From Bin87 sp965262485 (GTDB lineage: Bacteria > Chloroflexota > Dehalococcoidia > Lucifugimonadales > UBA3495): DNA of 64,000 nucleotides. The notes below the pieces were generated by a model. The model made no database searches. It was not told the origin of the DNA and saw only the letters and a list, made by a program, of their open reading frames with translations. Location: positions 248,001 to 312,000 of the forward strand of contig OZ253540.1 in NCBI GenBank assembly GCA_965262485.1. Reading direction: 5' to 3'. A program made the position numbers and the translations under genes. Positions 25,146 through 33,771 of the stretch are shown piece by piece. Numbering within the stretch: the stretch's first letter is position 1; each line of letters starts with the position of its first letter.

Positions 25146-26116
25146 AGCGTCAGCCTTAATGAGGGAGTCAACGCTTCTTGTACCCTTGCCCTTGCCAACT
25201 GCACGCTTTGAGGATTCAAGTCAAACCCAATAAACTGCCGCCCTTCCCCTATCGCGGCTAACGCAGTAGTCCCACTGCCAACAAAGCAGTCCAACACCAG
25301 GTCATTTGGCTCCGTTAGCAAACTTATCATCCGGCGCGGTAATTCTAACGGGAATTGCGATTCGTGCGCGCTATTGGAGCGAACCGAACGTATATTCCAC
25401 ACTCCCCGCGAACCCCACTCTGCCCATTCGTCGGCATCCAGCCGTTCCCGGTTCACCACCGTTATTCCCGGCTTCCAGAAAATCAGCAGATGCTCCCACT
25501 CGTCCACCGAACGATAGGACAGGCTGTGCCATCTGCTGTTTTCCCAACACGGATCCTTTACCCACGCACGCCGGTCATAGAGATAAAATCCGGCGTCTTC
25601 AGCCCAGCGCTCTACCAGTCCGGCGGTGAGTTTCACTCTGGTCTGAGGCGCGTACTTGCCGCCCCTGACGTTGTTGTTTTTCAGCCGTCGGTCGATGGTC
25701 TGTTCGCTGCACCCCAGCAGGGCAGCCAGCTGGTACTTGTCAAAGCCGGGATTGTCCCGCTGTGCGGCCAGCACCTCATCCCGAGTGATTTTAACCTTCT
25801 TGGCGCTGACGTTATCCGCCTGGATTCGCGGCATATCCGGGTCCTCGAAAGCCAGAATATCGGCAATGTTAATCCCCAGAAAACCGCCGGCTTTGATGAC
25901 CGGGTAGTGGGCTGCAATCGTTTGTTCCAGCAACGTTGCCCACTCTCGAAAATTCAAATGGGATTCGTATGACTTCCCCAGCCAATAGGGGGGCGACCAG
26001 AAACTCAGGGCCACCGATTCCGGCATCATCTTTTTCAACAACGTTCTGGCATCACCGGGATGTATTAGGTTTGGTTCCAAGTAAGAGGATGTAAACATAT
26101 CCGCCGATGACCCCAT
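25142..26116 (-). CDS. site-specific DNA methyltransferase, beta class, cognate of the SfiI-like enzyme
   Basis: A protein of about 324 residues. Motif IV is SPPYWLG (about residue 41), typical of amino-methyltransferases and most often N4-cytosine when it reads SPPY. The AdoMet-binding motif I lies late, LVLDCFVGSGTTALAA (about 273-288), giving the beta-class order IV then I. Between them is an insert of about 60 residues with a helix-turn-helix look (FDKYQLAALLGCSEQTIDRRLK), probably part of target recognition. The ATG at 26116 is used; a TTG at 26185 and an ATG at 26098 are also open. It overlaps the restriction gene by 4 bp. Confidence 0.87.
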   Translation of the reverse strand: MGSSADMFTSSYLEPNLIHPGDARTLLKKMMPESVALSFWSPPYWLGKSYESHLNFREWATLLEQTIAAHYPVIKAGGFLGINIADILAFEDPDMPRIQADNVSAKKVKITRDEVLAAQRDNPGFDKYQLAALLGCSEQTIDRRLKNNNVRGGKYAPQTRVKLTAGLVERWAEDAGFYLYDRRAWVKDPCWENSRWHSLSYRSVDEWEHLLIFWKPGITVVNRERLDADEWAEWGSRGVWNIRSVRSNSAHESQFPLELPRRMISLLTEPNDLVLDCFVGSGTTALAAIGEGRQFIGFDLNPQSVQLARARVQEALTPSLRLTL

Positions 26117-26209
26117 CGCTTGAATCAGCGCTGCGCTGGCGCGCCACCATCCTTGCCGCAACCCCTCCACGTTGTCAAGAGGCAAGCGGACACTGGCAAT
26201 CTTTCCTTT

Positions 26210-27400
26210 CTACGCCAGCACCCGGTATCGGTAGCTGGATTCCAGCAAATCCCCATCCCGGAATCGGTCCAGCCGCAGGGGAGTAAGGTCAACGTCTCTG
26301 GCTCGCTGTTCCACCACCAGCTCGGCCACGGCTTTCCCGATGGCCGGCGACAGCTTGAATCCGTGGCCACTGAACCCCACGGCGCAATAAAGACCAGCTA
26401 CGCCGGAAACCGCGTCCAGTACCGGGTGCCAGTCGGGTGTGGTTGTGAACAATCCCGACCAACCTCCCCGGTAGTAGGAATCCTCCATACCAGGCATGCG
26501 TCGACCCAACCGGGAGATTGCAGACGCGGCGTCGGCCGGGTCGATGCCTTCCGGATAGGAATCAGGATTCGGCTGCTCTTCATCGTTGCCGAACCCCATC
26601 ATGGTAAATGCAGACCCATCTGGCCGGAAGGAAAACGATTGGCTGATGTCGCCAACCGTGGGATGGTGGGGCACCCGTTCGATGGGACGGGCGACTGTCG
26701 CCACCTGATGGCGCACCGGCAACAGCGGGACTTCTACGCCGATGGCAGACAGCAAGCGGGATGACCAGGGTCCGGCGGCGATTATCACGGTTTCGGTCGC
26801 AATGCGTTCGCCGTTCCGGGTGGTTACTGCCTGAACCCGGCGGCCGTCATACACGATACTGGCGGCGGGGTTGCGCATTGAAATGTGCGCTCCCGCTTCC
26901 TGCGAGCGGGCGGCGTAAGAAACTGTAACCTGATGCGGATTGGCGTATCCGGAAAGGGGTTCCCAGGCTGCGTGTTCATCGTCGTACAACCGAATCGCCG
27001 GCGCCAGTCGGCTCACGTCATCCTGGGTAACCACCGAGGTGTCGATCCCCAACTCCTGCAGCAATGCTACGTTGCGTTGCAACCCGGCGCGGTCGTCATC
27101 TTTCACCACCACCAGGTAACCGGTACGTACGAAACCCGACTCTCCGCCCACTATCTCATCAAACTCGGTGAAAACCTGAAGACTCTGCCACGCCAGGGTC
27201 GCGGTAATCGGGTTGGAGTAATGCATGCGACAGATTGCCTGAGACCGGCCGGTGCTGCCGGAACCCAGCACGTCGCGTTCAAGCAGTACCGTGTTGGAGA
27301 CACCCAGTTGCGCCAGGTGGTACTGGATAGCGCAGCCTATTACGCCGCCACCGATGATCACTACATCGGCAGAGCCAGGCAATGGATTATTCGTCGACAC
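26210..27400 (-). CDS. FAD-dependent amine oxidoreductase (glycine/sarcosine oxidase-like, DadA family)
   Basis: A protein of about 396 residues of the DAO superfamily. The FAD dinucleotide-binding motif VVIIGGGVIGCAIQYHLAQLG is near the N-terminus. The family's later motifs are GAHISMRNPAASIVYDG and a C-terminal GLYCAVGFSGHGFKLSPAIGKA that closes the FAD site. Relatives oxidise sarcosine, glycine, D-amino acids or dimethylglycine, and the position in the glycine-cleavage block favours a glycine-producing or glycine-using role. The GTG at 27400 is the likely start; another GTG at 27418 is possible. Either way the start overlaps the PPOX gene. Confidence 0.85.
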   Translation of the reverse strand: MSTNNPLPGSADVVIIGGGVIGCAIQYHLAQLGVSNTVLLERDVLGSGSTGRSQAICRMHYSNPITATLAWQSLQVFTEFDEIVGGESGFVRTGYLVVVKDDDRAGLQRNVALLQELGIDTSVVTQDDVSRLAPAIRLYDDEHAAWEPLSGYANPHQVTVSYAARSQEAGAHISMRNPAASIVYDGRRVQAVTTRNGERIATETVIIAAGPWSSRLLSAIGVEVPLLPVRHQVATVARPIERVPHHPTVGDISQSFSFRPDGSAFTMMGFGNDEEQPNPDSYPEGIDPADAASAISRLGRRMPGMEDSYYRGGWSGLFTTTPDWHPVLDAVSGVAGLYCAVGFSGHGFKLSPAIGKAVAELVVEQRARDVDLTPLRLDRFRDGDLLESSYRYRVLA

Positions 27401-27809
27401 CTTTCCAGGACATAACACGGTTGACGTCGATTATGATTGCAACGAGTCGCTGGTCGCTTCTGGTCAGCTCGTCGGCGTCCTGTGCGCCGCGTTCTGTCCC
27501 CTCATAGCGGGAAAAGATGCTGCGTACCGTATCACGCAGATCGGCGTTCTCCACGGTAGCATCGCCTTCCAGAATCACATACTGGTAAGGCCATTCGTCG
27601 GTGGCCACGGAGATTGCAACCTTGGGATTTTGGCGCACGTTCCGCGTTTTCACCGCAGAGTCGCCGGAAACAACGGTTACTTTACCGTCTTCCCATCGGT
27701 ACCAAACCGGCGATATATGTGGTGTGCCGTCCTGACGGATCGAGGCGAAGTGGGCGACATGAGGGCCGGCGAGGTATGCGTCGATCTCCTGTGGTGTAAG
27801 TCGGGGCAT
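27387..27809 (-). CDS. PPOX-class (pyridoxamine 5'-phosphate oxidase-like) flavin/F420 protein
   Basis: A 140-residue split-barrel protein. It has the N-terminal helix LTPQEIDAYLAGPHVAHFASI, the following strand with GTPHISPVWYRWEDG, and KTRNVRQNPKVAISV, which is the usual FMN/F420 phosphate-binding block of the TIGR03618-like group. Members use FMN, F420 or heme as cofactor; this one is most like F420-dependent small reductases, but that is inference. It begins a minus-strand directon that continues with the DadA-like gene (14-bp overlap), the R-M pair and gcvPA-gcvPB. Confidence 0.8.
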   Translation of the reverse strand: MPRLTPQEIDAYLAGPHVAHFASIRQDGTPHISPVWYRWEDGKVTVVSGDSAVKTRNVRQNPKVAISVATDEWPYQYVILEGDATVENADLRDTVRSIFSRYEGTERGAQDADELTRSDQRLVAIIIDVNRVMSWKGVDE

Positions 27810-27989
27810 TATATCCTCAGACGCTCCGGCGGTCGATCAGAAATCTTCCCTGGGCCCGGCTTGATTTGGCGGATAATGATAACATATCGATCCGGGCATC
27901 GGCCCGTACCCAATCATTGCACGCTCCCCATCAGGACGGTATGATGAATTGCAGGCTGACTGCTCAACCGTCATAGCACAGAAGATACG

Positions 27990-29141
27990 ATGACTGCCGA
28001 ATCCCCTAATACAGAGAACCTGCGCACGGCGTTGTTTGACACCCACGTAGCCTTGGGGGCCCGTATGGTGCCGTTCGGCGGATGGGATATGCCCGTGCAG
28101 TATGAGGGCATCATCAGCGAGGTTGCTGCCGTTCGCAACGGCGCCGGGTTGTTCGATGTATCTCACATGGGCCGCTTACACTTGGATGGCCCCAACGCCG
28201 CTGCTCTGTTGGACATTCTTCTAACGGGATCAGCGTCGGGGCTCAGGGTTGGCCGGGCGCGGTATTGTTTCGTCTGCAAAGAAGACGGAGGCGTAATCGA
28301 CGACACCATCTTCTACCGGTTGTCCGAGGACGAATTTCTGCTCATTCCCAATGCTGGCAATCGGCCGGCGGTTTCACTGTGGTTCGACAGGCAGCTGGCC
28401 CAGCATTTCGACGGCAGGGGAGTGCAGATTACGGACCGTACCATCGCCACGGGGCTGATTGCCTTGCAGGGCCCATCCGCTGCCGACATAATCGACCGTC
28501 TCTGCGAAGATTTTTCGCCGGGCACCGGTCTGGCGCACAACCCGGGCCGATCGCCGGTCCCGTCAACGCTGCGACCGTTTTCCTGGGGTCGCGGCCACAT
28601 CGACGGCCGCCGGGTGTTCGTTGGCCGCACCGGATACACCGGAGAGGACGGCTTCGAGATTGCTTTGGGCGCCGGCGACGCCCCCGTTATTTGGGAACAA
28701 CTTTGCGCCGCCGGGGCAGTGGCCTGTGGCCTGGGAGCCCGCGACGTATTGAGGTTGGAGGCCGGGTTGCCATTGCACGGTCACGAATTGGCGGACGACA
28801 TTTCCCCGATCGAAGCCGGAATGGGCCGTTTTGTACGGCGTGATGGCGGGTTCAACGGGGCCAATGTCCTCGACCACCAAAGGGTGTACGGCACGCCGCG
28901 CCAGCTGGTCGGCCTGACTTTGCCCGGTCGCAGCGCTCCTCGCGCCGGGTACGAGGTATTCGCTAACGGCGCCGTGGTTGGAGTTATCAGCAGCGGCAGT
29001 TACTCCCCCACACTGGAAAAATGCATCGCCATGGCTTTCGTCGACTCGGACAGTGTCGATGCAGAACTCACGGTGGATATACGCGGCCGCGCCGCGCCGG
29101 CCGCCACGGCGGAGCTGCCCTTCTACAAGCGCGCGTCGTAG
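27990..29141 (+). CDS. gcvT: aminomethyltransferase (glycine cleavage T-protein)
   Basis: A 383-residue T-protein that releases ammonia from the aminomethyl-H-protein and forms methylene-THF. It starts RTALFDTHVALGARMVPFGGWDMPVQYEG, followed by GAGLFDVSHMGRL with the conserved Asp region (about residue 55). It contains GRTGYTGEDGFEI (about 210) and ends with the GcvT C-terminal barrel. A GHELADDISPIEAG segment is conserved. The start ATG at 27990 agrees with the family. No glycine-riboswitch-like tandem is seen in the 180 bp upstream. It is followed by gcvH after 50 bp. Confidence 0.95.
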   Translation: MTAESPNTENLRTALFDTHVALGARMVPFGGWDMPVQYEGIISEVAAVRNGAGLFDVSHMGRLHLDGPNAAALLDILLTGSASGLRVGRARYCFVCKEDGGVIDDTIFYRLSEDEFLLIPNAGNRPAVSLWFDRQLAQHFDGRGVQITDRTIATGLIALQGPSAADIIDRLCEDFSPGTGLAHNPGRSPVPSTLRPFSWGRGHIDGRRVFVGRTGYTGEDGFEIALGAGDAPVIWEQLCAAGAVACGLGARDVLRLEAGLPLHGHELADDISPIEAGMGRFVRRDGGFNGANVLDHQRVYGTPRQLVGLTLPGRSAPRAGYEVFANGAVVGVISSGSYSPTLEKCIAMAFVDSDSVDAELTVDIRGRAAPAATAELPFYKRAS

Positions 29142-29191
29142 TGATGGATCGACCGCCTCGCCTCATTCAATAGCTGGAGGATGTAAACAAC

Positions 29192-29581
29192 GTGAATCCC
29201 AAAGACCGAAAATACACTCGTGAGCACGAATGGGTCCTTTTGGAGGACGGTTCTGTAGGTCTGGCGCTGGTGGGCATAACGCACTACGCCCAGGACCAGT
29301 TGGGTGACGTTGTGTATCTGGAATTGCCCGCAATTGGAGCCAGCGTAGGTCACCTGGCGAAGATGGGTGAGATTGAATCAGTCAAGGCCGTTTCCGACCT
29401 CTATTCGCCGGTGAGCGGAGATGTGATGGAGGTCAATGCCAGGTTGGCCCGCGAGCCGGAGTTGGTCAATAATGATCCGTTCGGCGACGGGTGGATGCTC
29501 AGAGTCAAAATCAGCTATGCATCGGAGTTGGATACGTTGCTGGATGCCGCCGCGTACGAAGAGTATATCGGCCAGCTCTAG
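29192..29581 (+). CDS. gcvH: glycine cleavage system H protein
   Basis: A 129-residue lipoyl-carrier protein. The lipoylation lysine is in GEIESVKAVSDLYSPVSG (about residue 63), and the rest of the beta-barrel is standard (KYTREHEWVLLEDGSV at the start, DGWMLRVKIS near the end). It starts with GTG at 29192, preceded by GGAGG at about 29176-29180. The stop codon TAG (29579-29581) overlaps the CTAG border of repeat A4, as gcvPB does with A3. Confidence 0.95.
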   Translation: MNPKDRKYTREHEWVLLEDGSVGLALVGITHYAQDQLGDVVYLELPAIGASVGHLAKMGEIESVKAVSDLYSPVSGDVMEVNARLAREPELVNNDPFGDGWMLRVKISYASELDTLLDAAAYEEYIGQL

Positions 29582-29732
29582 AGCCTGTTGACAATTAGTA
29601 AACCAGCCCGTCACTCCTGCGAAAGCAGGAGTCCAGAGAGGGCATGATGAAAGAATCAGAACCGCGATTAATGACTACGGCCACTGGATTCCCGCTTTCG
29701 CGGGAATGACGGTATTTGTCAACACTCCCTAA
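29578..29732. repeat. family A palindromic element, diverged copy A4
   Basis: An element of about 155 bp that starts at CTAG in the gcvH stop codon. The ends are ctagagcctgttgacaatta and gtatttgtcaacactcccta, with two internal hairpins of the cactcctgcgaaagcagg and gcgggaatgac type. It is more diverged than A1-A3. Confidence 0.7.
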
Positions 29733-29738
29733 TTCCTC

Positions 29739-29924
29739 GCGCGTACTCACTTTAATCTGTCATTGCGACCCCGTACTTGATACGGGGGTGGCAATCTCGT
29801 CGCCGTAGCAATGGTGGTTTGCCGACGTGTGTTCAACTTCAACGAGATTGCCACGTCGCTGCGCTCCTCGCAATGACAGTAGGCCAGTTTGGTTTGACAA
29901 GGTGGGTACGCGTGAGACCCTAGT
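29739..29924. repeat. family B palindromic element, copy B6
   Basis: A palindrome of about 186 bp with ends gcgcgtactcactttaatct and tttgacaaggtgggtacgcg. Inner arms are cattgcgaccccgtacttga and cgtcgctgcgctcctcgcaa. It lies in tandem with A4; together they fill most of 29582-30009, the gap between gcvH and the convergent serine hydrolase. Remaining bases show nothing. Confidence 0.75.
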
Positions 29925-30009
29925 TCGCCAACGCGGGGGTTGAACCATATCGCCGCGCTGCTACTACTGCCGGGCGCGGAGGTTTCCATCGGCGTGATGT
30001 GACGGGGAA

Positions 30010-31689
30010 TCAACTCACGCGGTAGAAATCCCCGCCGCCAGTCCAGCTGGCCCGCAGCGCTTTGCCCGCCACTACCGGTCCGAATTTGATCCGTTCGGCC
30101 GTGGGTTCTCCAACCGGGCCGACGCCAAACCAGCCGGTCTCGTGTTGGCCGTGTGGTTCTTCGGTCAATGGTTCCTCGCCGCCGTTCGGCCAAGCCAGAT
30201 ACAGCCGTCCCCGGCGCAGGTAGATCCGGAAATTGGATACGTAGGGAGCGTGGCTGCGATAGTGGCCAGGCAGCGCCTCCCAGGTTCGGGGGTACGGAAC
30301 ATCGTCAATGGTTGGGGATGCGTCCGCCCTGATGTAAACGTCTCCGCCGTGGTGGACTTCCTCGGCCAGAGACGCAGCTCCAGCAGAACCCAGGAACCGG
30401 AGGGGGAACGGGTCGAAGGAATCAGCGGGTACGACAAAGGTCTCGCCCGAGATGTGCTGCAAACGGACGCCGGCAAGTACCGGGGACCGATCCGGGGAAT
30501 GTGCGTCAAGTATCAAACGGTTGGCTTCGTTCCTGATGCTGAGCCGAGAGCCGGAAACCTCATTGATGAAATCGCCGGCATACCGATTAGCGTCGGTAAC
30601 CTCTTCGCGGTTGGGAGTGCCGGGAGGTGAGGGCATCGGCAACCCATCGCGAATCGCGGCCGCCACCTGTAGCGCATAGCGCGCCGGTGTATATGTGCCC
30701 ACGTCCGAGCCGGTGCACAACAATGCGGCCGCCAGCGAATCGGTTTGGTCCACCAACATAATGGCCCGAAATCCTACCGTGCTTCCTCCGTGGCCTATAA
30801 ATCGGTGGCCGTCAGCCTGGTGTGAAATAATTCCGAATCCGTAACCGTAGTCGTGCTCATATTGTTCGCCCCGATTCATGGCAATAACAGGCGTGGTCAT
30901 TCGCTGAAATGATGCGGCAGAAACCAGCGCCCGTTGCCCCGCGCGACCACCGTTCAGCCAAAGCCGGGCGTAGCTTGCCATATCTTCAATCGTGGCCGCC
31001 GGACTGCCGTCTCCGGCGTTGTATTCCATCCATGTCGCTGGGATCAGTGTGTCGCCATTGCGATACGGGCGATCGTCATGGAGCGGCACGTACCCGGTGG
31101 CCAGGCGGTGGCGATTGGCATGAGCGGCAACCGGATCGGTTTTGGTCATGCCCGCCGGTTCCAGCACACGGCGACGCAGGACGGTTCCATACGGAGCGTT
31201 CTCCAAATCCTCCAGCAGCCATCCCAATAGCTTGTAGCCGGTGTTGGAGTAATGGAACCGCTCACCGGGATCCCATGCCGCCTGCGTGTAGCGCAGCGCG
31301 TAACCTTCATAGCGGGACGCCGGGGTGAAATCTGTCCCAGAGGGTAACCCGGCCGTGTGACTCATCACGTGGCGGAGGGTAACGGGCCCGTAGTTGGAGG
31401 GAAAAGCGAACCAGGGAAGATGCGTACTCAACGGCGCGTTCAGGTCGAGACGGCCGGATTCAACGTATTGCATCAATGCGAGGGCAGTCATAGACTTGCC
31501 AATGCTGCCGATCTGAAAAGTGGTGTCGGCGAGCACCGGTTGACGGGCGGATACGTCGGCATAGCCAAGCCTGGCCGTGTACAAGGTGCGGCGTCGGTCC
31601 GTGATGACCAGTGCAAGTCCCGGAGCAGGCACTACAGATTGCCACTGACTCAGCTGCGAGGTTAGATCAGAATACCTTTCATCAACCAT
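30010..31689 (-). CDS. serine hydrolase, beta-lactamase/class C (Pfam Beta-lactamase) family
   Basis: A 559-residue protein. The N-terminal two thirds match the class C beta-lactamase/DD-peptidase/esterase fold: the SxxK nucleophile motif IGSIGKSMTALAL (about residues 66-78), the YxN motif FHYSNTGYKLLGW (about residue 155) and HGGSTVGFRA as the third box (near 305). A C-terminal domain from about residue 380 resembles the beta-rich extension found in DUF3471-type relatives. No signal peptide is seen, so it is probably cytoplasmic. Substrate (ester, peptide or lactam) is open. The ATG at 31689 is used; the in-frame extension to 31995 overlaps the J-domain gene and is non-homologous. Confidence 0.85.
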   Translation of the reverse strand: MVDERYSDLTSQLSQWQSVVPAPGLALVITDRRRTLYTARLGYADVSARQPVLADTTFQIGSIGKSMTALALMQYVESGRLDLNAPLSTHLPWFAFPSNYGPVTLRHVMSHTAGLPSGTDFTPASRYEGYALRYTQAAWDPGERFHYSNTGYKLLGWLLEDLENAPYGTVLRRRVLEPAGMTKTDPVAAHANRHRLATGYVPLHDDRPYRNGDTLIPATWMEYNAGDGSPAATIEDMASYARLWLNGGRAGQRALVSAASFQRMTTPVIAMNRGEQYEHDYGYGFGIISHQADGHRFIGHGGSTVGFRAIMLVDQTDSLAAALLCTGSDVGTYTPARYALQVAAAIRDGLPMPSPPGTPNREEVTDANRYAGDFINEVSGSRLSIRNEANRLILDAHSPDRSPVLAGVRLQHISGETFVVPADSFDPFPLRFLGSAGAASLAEEVHHGGDVYIRADASPTIDDVPYPRTWEALPGHYRSHAPYVSNFRIYLRRGRLYLAWPNGGEEPLTEEPHGQHETGWFGVGPVGEPTAERIKFGPVVAGKALRASWTGGGDFYRVS

Positions 31690-31694
31690 GTTGT

Positions 31695-32369
31695 TTAATG
31701 AAACAGGTGACGCATCAGAAAGGTGAATGTGTGAGCAATGCCCGAGGATTTCGACAGGCGGGCCGTGATGTACACATGACCGTGAGGGCCGCCGTTGATT
31801 CCAGCGCATCCCTGTCCGCGCAGCCTCAACCGGGCGCCGTCGGCAACGCCGGCCGGCATGGTCGCCTGCAAACGTAATTCTCTGGGGATACGTTGCTTGC
31901 CGGCGCACCGCCAGCAGGCCCCCGCGGTAAGCGTTTCTTCGGGCTCGGTGCCGGTTCCCCGACATCTGGGACAGGCTTCCAGCCGTTCGATCCAAAACGA
32001 CTTGCGGGTTCCCAGGCGTGCTTCCCGAGGATTTATGAAAACGGAAACCTTCAAATCTTCGCCGGCTCGAGCATCGCGTAAATCGCCACCGCCTCTGGCA
32101 GCACGCTGGCGCGTCCGATTGACTGACCCGCGGTTGTAGCGCCGCGCCGCCGTCCCGATGCCCAGGCTCCCCAGATCGTATTGCCGGCGACGCTGCGGGT
32201 CGGACAGGGTGCTGTAAGCCTCGTTGATCTGCTGCATTCGCGATTCCGCTTCCGGACCGGAATTGAGGTCAGGGTGGTAAAGGCGAACGAGCCTGCGGTA
32301 AGCCAGGCGAATTTCGTCAACCGTCGCGGTGCGGGGGATCCCTAAAATGCTGTAACAGTCCTGGGTCAT
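31695..32369 (-). CDS. short J-domain (DnaJ-like) co-chaperone
   Basis: A 224-residue protein. Residues about 4-65 are a complete J domain (DCYSILGIPRTATVDEIRLAYRRLVRLYHPDLNSG) with the HPD tripeptide needed to stimulate the DnaK ATPase. After a basic linker rich in Arg and Gly come a short DnaJ-like beta region and CPRCRGTG followed by a CWRCAG pair. This is a reduced zinc-finger with only two CxxC pairs instead of four, plus a glycine-rich C-terminal strand (LRGQGCAGINGGPHGHVYI). It is thus shorter than standard DnaJ. It lies 5 bp upstream of the serine hydrolase, which suggests one operon. Confidence 0.8.
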   Translation of the reverse strand: MTQDCYSILGIPRTATVDEIRLAYRRLVRLYHPDLNSGPEAESRMQQINEAYSTLSDPQRRRQYDLGSLGIGTAARRYNRGSVNRTRQRAARGGGDLRDARAGEDLKVSVFINPREARLGTRKSFWIERLEACPRCRGTGTEPEETLTAGACWRCAGKQRIPRELRLQATMPAGVADGARLRLRGQGCAGINGGPHGHVYITARLSKSSGIAHTFTFLMRHLFH

Positions 32370-32564
32370 GGTCAGAAAGATACGCGGGCAGAGCACGAAG
32401 TGGGCTGTCGATCCCGCATTGTGGTTAAGTTACCGGATAAATTTAAAGAAGAATCGCGGCCGACGGTCTATCCTTTCAGGAAATTCAATCCCGCGTCAGG
32501 ATAACACGAGAGCCGCTTATCTACACGACCACGACCAAGTCTTTTCAAAGTTGTGGAAATTAAA

Positions 32565-32636
32565 CACCCGCTCGTCCTGAGCCTGTCGAAGGACGGTCGC
32601 CGATGGTTCGACAAGCTTACCATGAGCGGGTGTTAA
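32565..32636. repeat. short palindromic repeat with cgtcctgagcctgtcgaagg module
   Basis: A palindrome with arms cacccgctcgtcctgagcct and the matching taccatgagcgggtg. The central module cctgtcgaaggac also occurs inside B2 and, in inverse form, in B5. It sits in 32370-32736, between the J-domain gene and the tRNA. I see nothing else in that stretch. Confidence 0.65.
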
Positions 32637-32736
32637 GGGACTTTGAGTGGAGGTCGGAGGACTTTGAAAATCGCTGGACTACGGCAGCTGTAAGTTGCGC
32701 CCCAATATGCCGTATGCTATCTTGGAATAGTCGGGA

Positions 32737-32813
32737 CGGGGCGTAGCGCAGCCCGGTAGCGCACCTGCATGGGGTGCAGGGGGTCGCCAGTTCGAATCTG
32801 GCCGCCCCGACCA
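32737..32813 (+). tRNA. tRNA-Pro (anticodon GGG)
   Basis: A 77-base tRNA with full cloverleaf. Acceptor stem CGGGGCG pairs with CGCCCCG. The D stem is GCGC/GCGC around AGCCCGGTA. The anticodon stem CCTGC/GCAGG carries the loop ATGGGGT (anticodon GGG, U33 present). The variable loop is short and the T stem GCCAG/CTGGC has the TTCGAAT loop. The 3' CCA (32811-32813) is encoded. It reads CCC and CCU proline codons. Confidence 0.97.
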
Positions 32814-32922
32814 TTTCACATCTCCCAAGTTGAGAGGGACGCAACCAGCGTCCCTCTTTGCGGTTCAACCGGCCCAGCCCGCGTGGACGGCCAGGTCGCG
32901 GGGCATATCGGATTGCTCGATC

Positions 32923-33684
32923 TCACATCGCGGTGCGTCCCCCGTCGACGACCACCTCGCTGCCGGTTACGAACGAGGATTCGTCGGACGCCAGGTAGAT
33001 GACTGCAAAGGCGATATCTTCCGGACGACCAATTCGTCCCAGGGGCGTGCGTTGGCGTTGTTGTTCATCGGTTAACGCGCCACGACCCCGACGCGATTCC
33101 AGCAGCATAGGAGTGTCAATGGGGCCCGGATGCACCGAGTTACACCGGATGCCATCCCGGGCGTGCTGAATCGCCGTGGACTTGGTGAACAGGCGTACCG
33201 CACCCTTGGTGCTGCTGTATCCGGCCAGGTTGTAGTCGTTTCCGACCAAACCGGCGGTGGATGAGATATTGACGATGCTGCCACCGCCAGCGTCCCGCAT
33301 TGCGCGGAGGGAAGCCCTGGTACCCAGAAATACGCCTTTCGCGTTGACGTCGAACAAACGGTCCCACTCTTCGACCGTCATCTCTTCGATGCTGCGACCC
33401 AGCACTATACCGGCGTTATTCACCAGGACATCCAGCTTGCCGTATTCCGAAACTGCCCGGTTGACGGCCGCCGCCCAGTCTGTCTCGCTGGTGACATCCA
33501 GATGGACGTAGGTGGCCTGGCCGCCCAACTCCCGTATTTCTGCCTCGACCCGGCGCCCGTCATCGTCCAGAATATCGCCGAATACCACGCACGCACCCTC
33601 GGAGGCGAACATTCTGGCTTCGGCCGCTCCCTGGCCTCGAGCGCCGCCACTAATCAAAGCCACCTTGCCATCCAGTCTGCCCAT
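32923..33684 (-). CDS. short-chain dehydrogenase/reductase (SDR)
   Basis: A 253-residue classical SDR. The cofactor motif ALISGGARGQGAAEA is at about residues 9-23, VLVNNAGIVLG at about 84, a catalytic Ser in NISSTAGLVG and the YxxxK motif YSSTKGAVR at about 152-160, and VHPGPIDTPM after that. The Asp in FGDILDDD (about 37) suggests NAD rather than NADP use. Substrate unknown. The ATG at 33684 follows an SD-like AGGAGG at the right distance; a TTG upstream is less likely. Confidence 0.88.
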   Translation of the reverse strand: MGRLDGKVALISGGARGQGAAEARMFASEGACVVFGDILDDDGRRVEAEIRELGGQATYVHLDVTSETDWAAAVNRAVSEYGKLDVLVNNAGIVLGRSIEEMTVEEWDRLFDVNAKGVFLGTRASLRAMRDAGGGSIVNISSTAGLVGNDYNLAGYSSTKGAVRLFTKSTAIQHARDGIRCNSVHPGPIDTPMLLESRRGRGALTDEQQRQRTPLGRIGRPEDIAFAVIYLASDESSFVTGSEVVVDGGRTAM

Positions 33685-33771
33685 GATTGTCGCCTCCTGT
33701 AAATGATGATTAGCGGGGTGCCGATCGATCAACCAGCGTGTCGGTCCGACGTGTTGGCGCTGACAGGACCG

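Noticed and set aside
27810..27989. Glycine riboswitch upstream of gcvT
   Set aside because: I could not find the paired aptamer consensus blocks or a tandem architecture. An Infernal search with RF00504 would decide.
31690..31995. N-terminal extension of the serine hydrolase to 661 residues
   Set aside because: The extension overlaps the J-domain gene in another frame, is Arg-rich and non-homologous; the ATG at 31689 gives the normal start.
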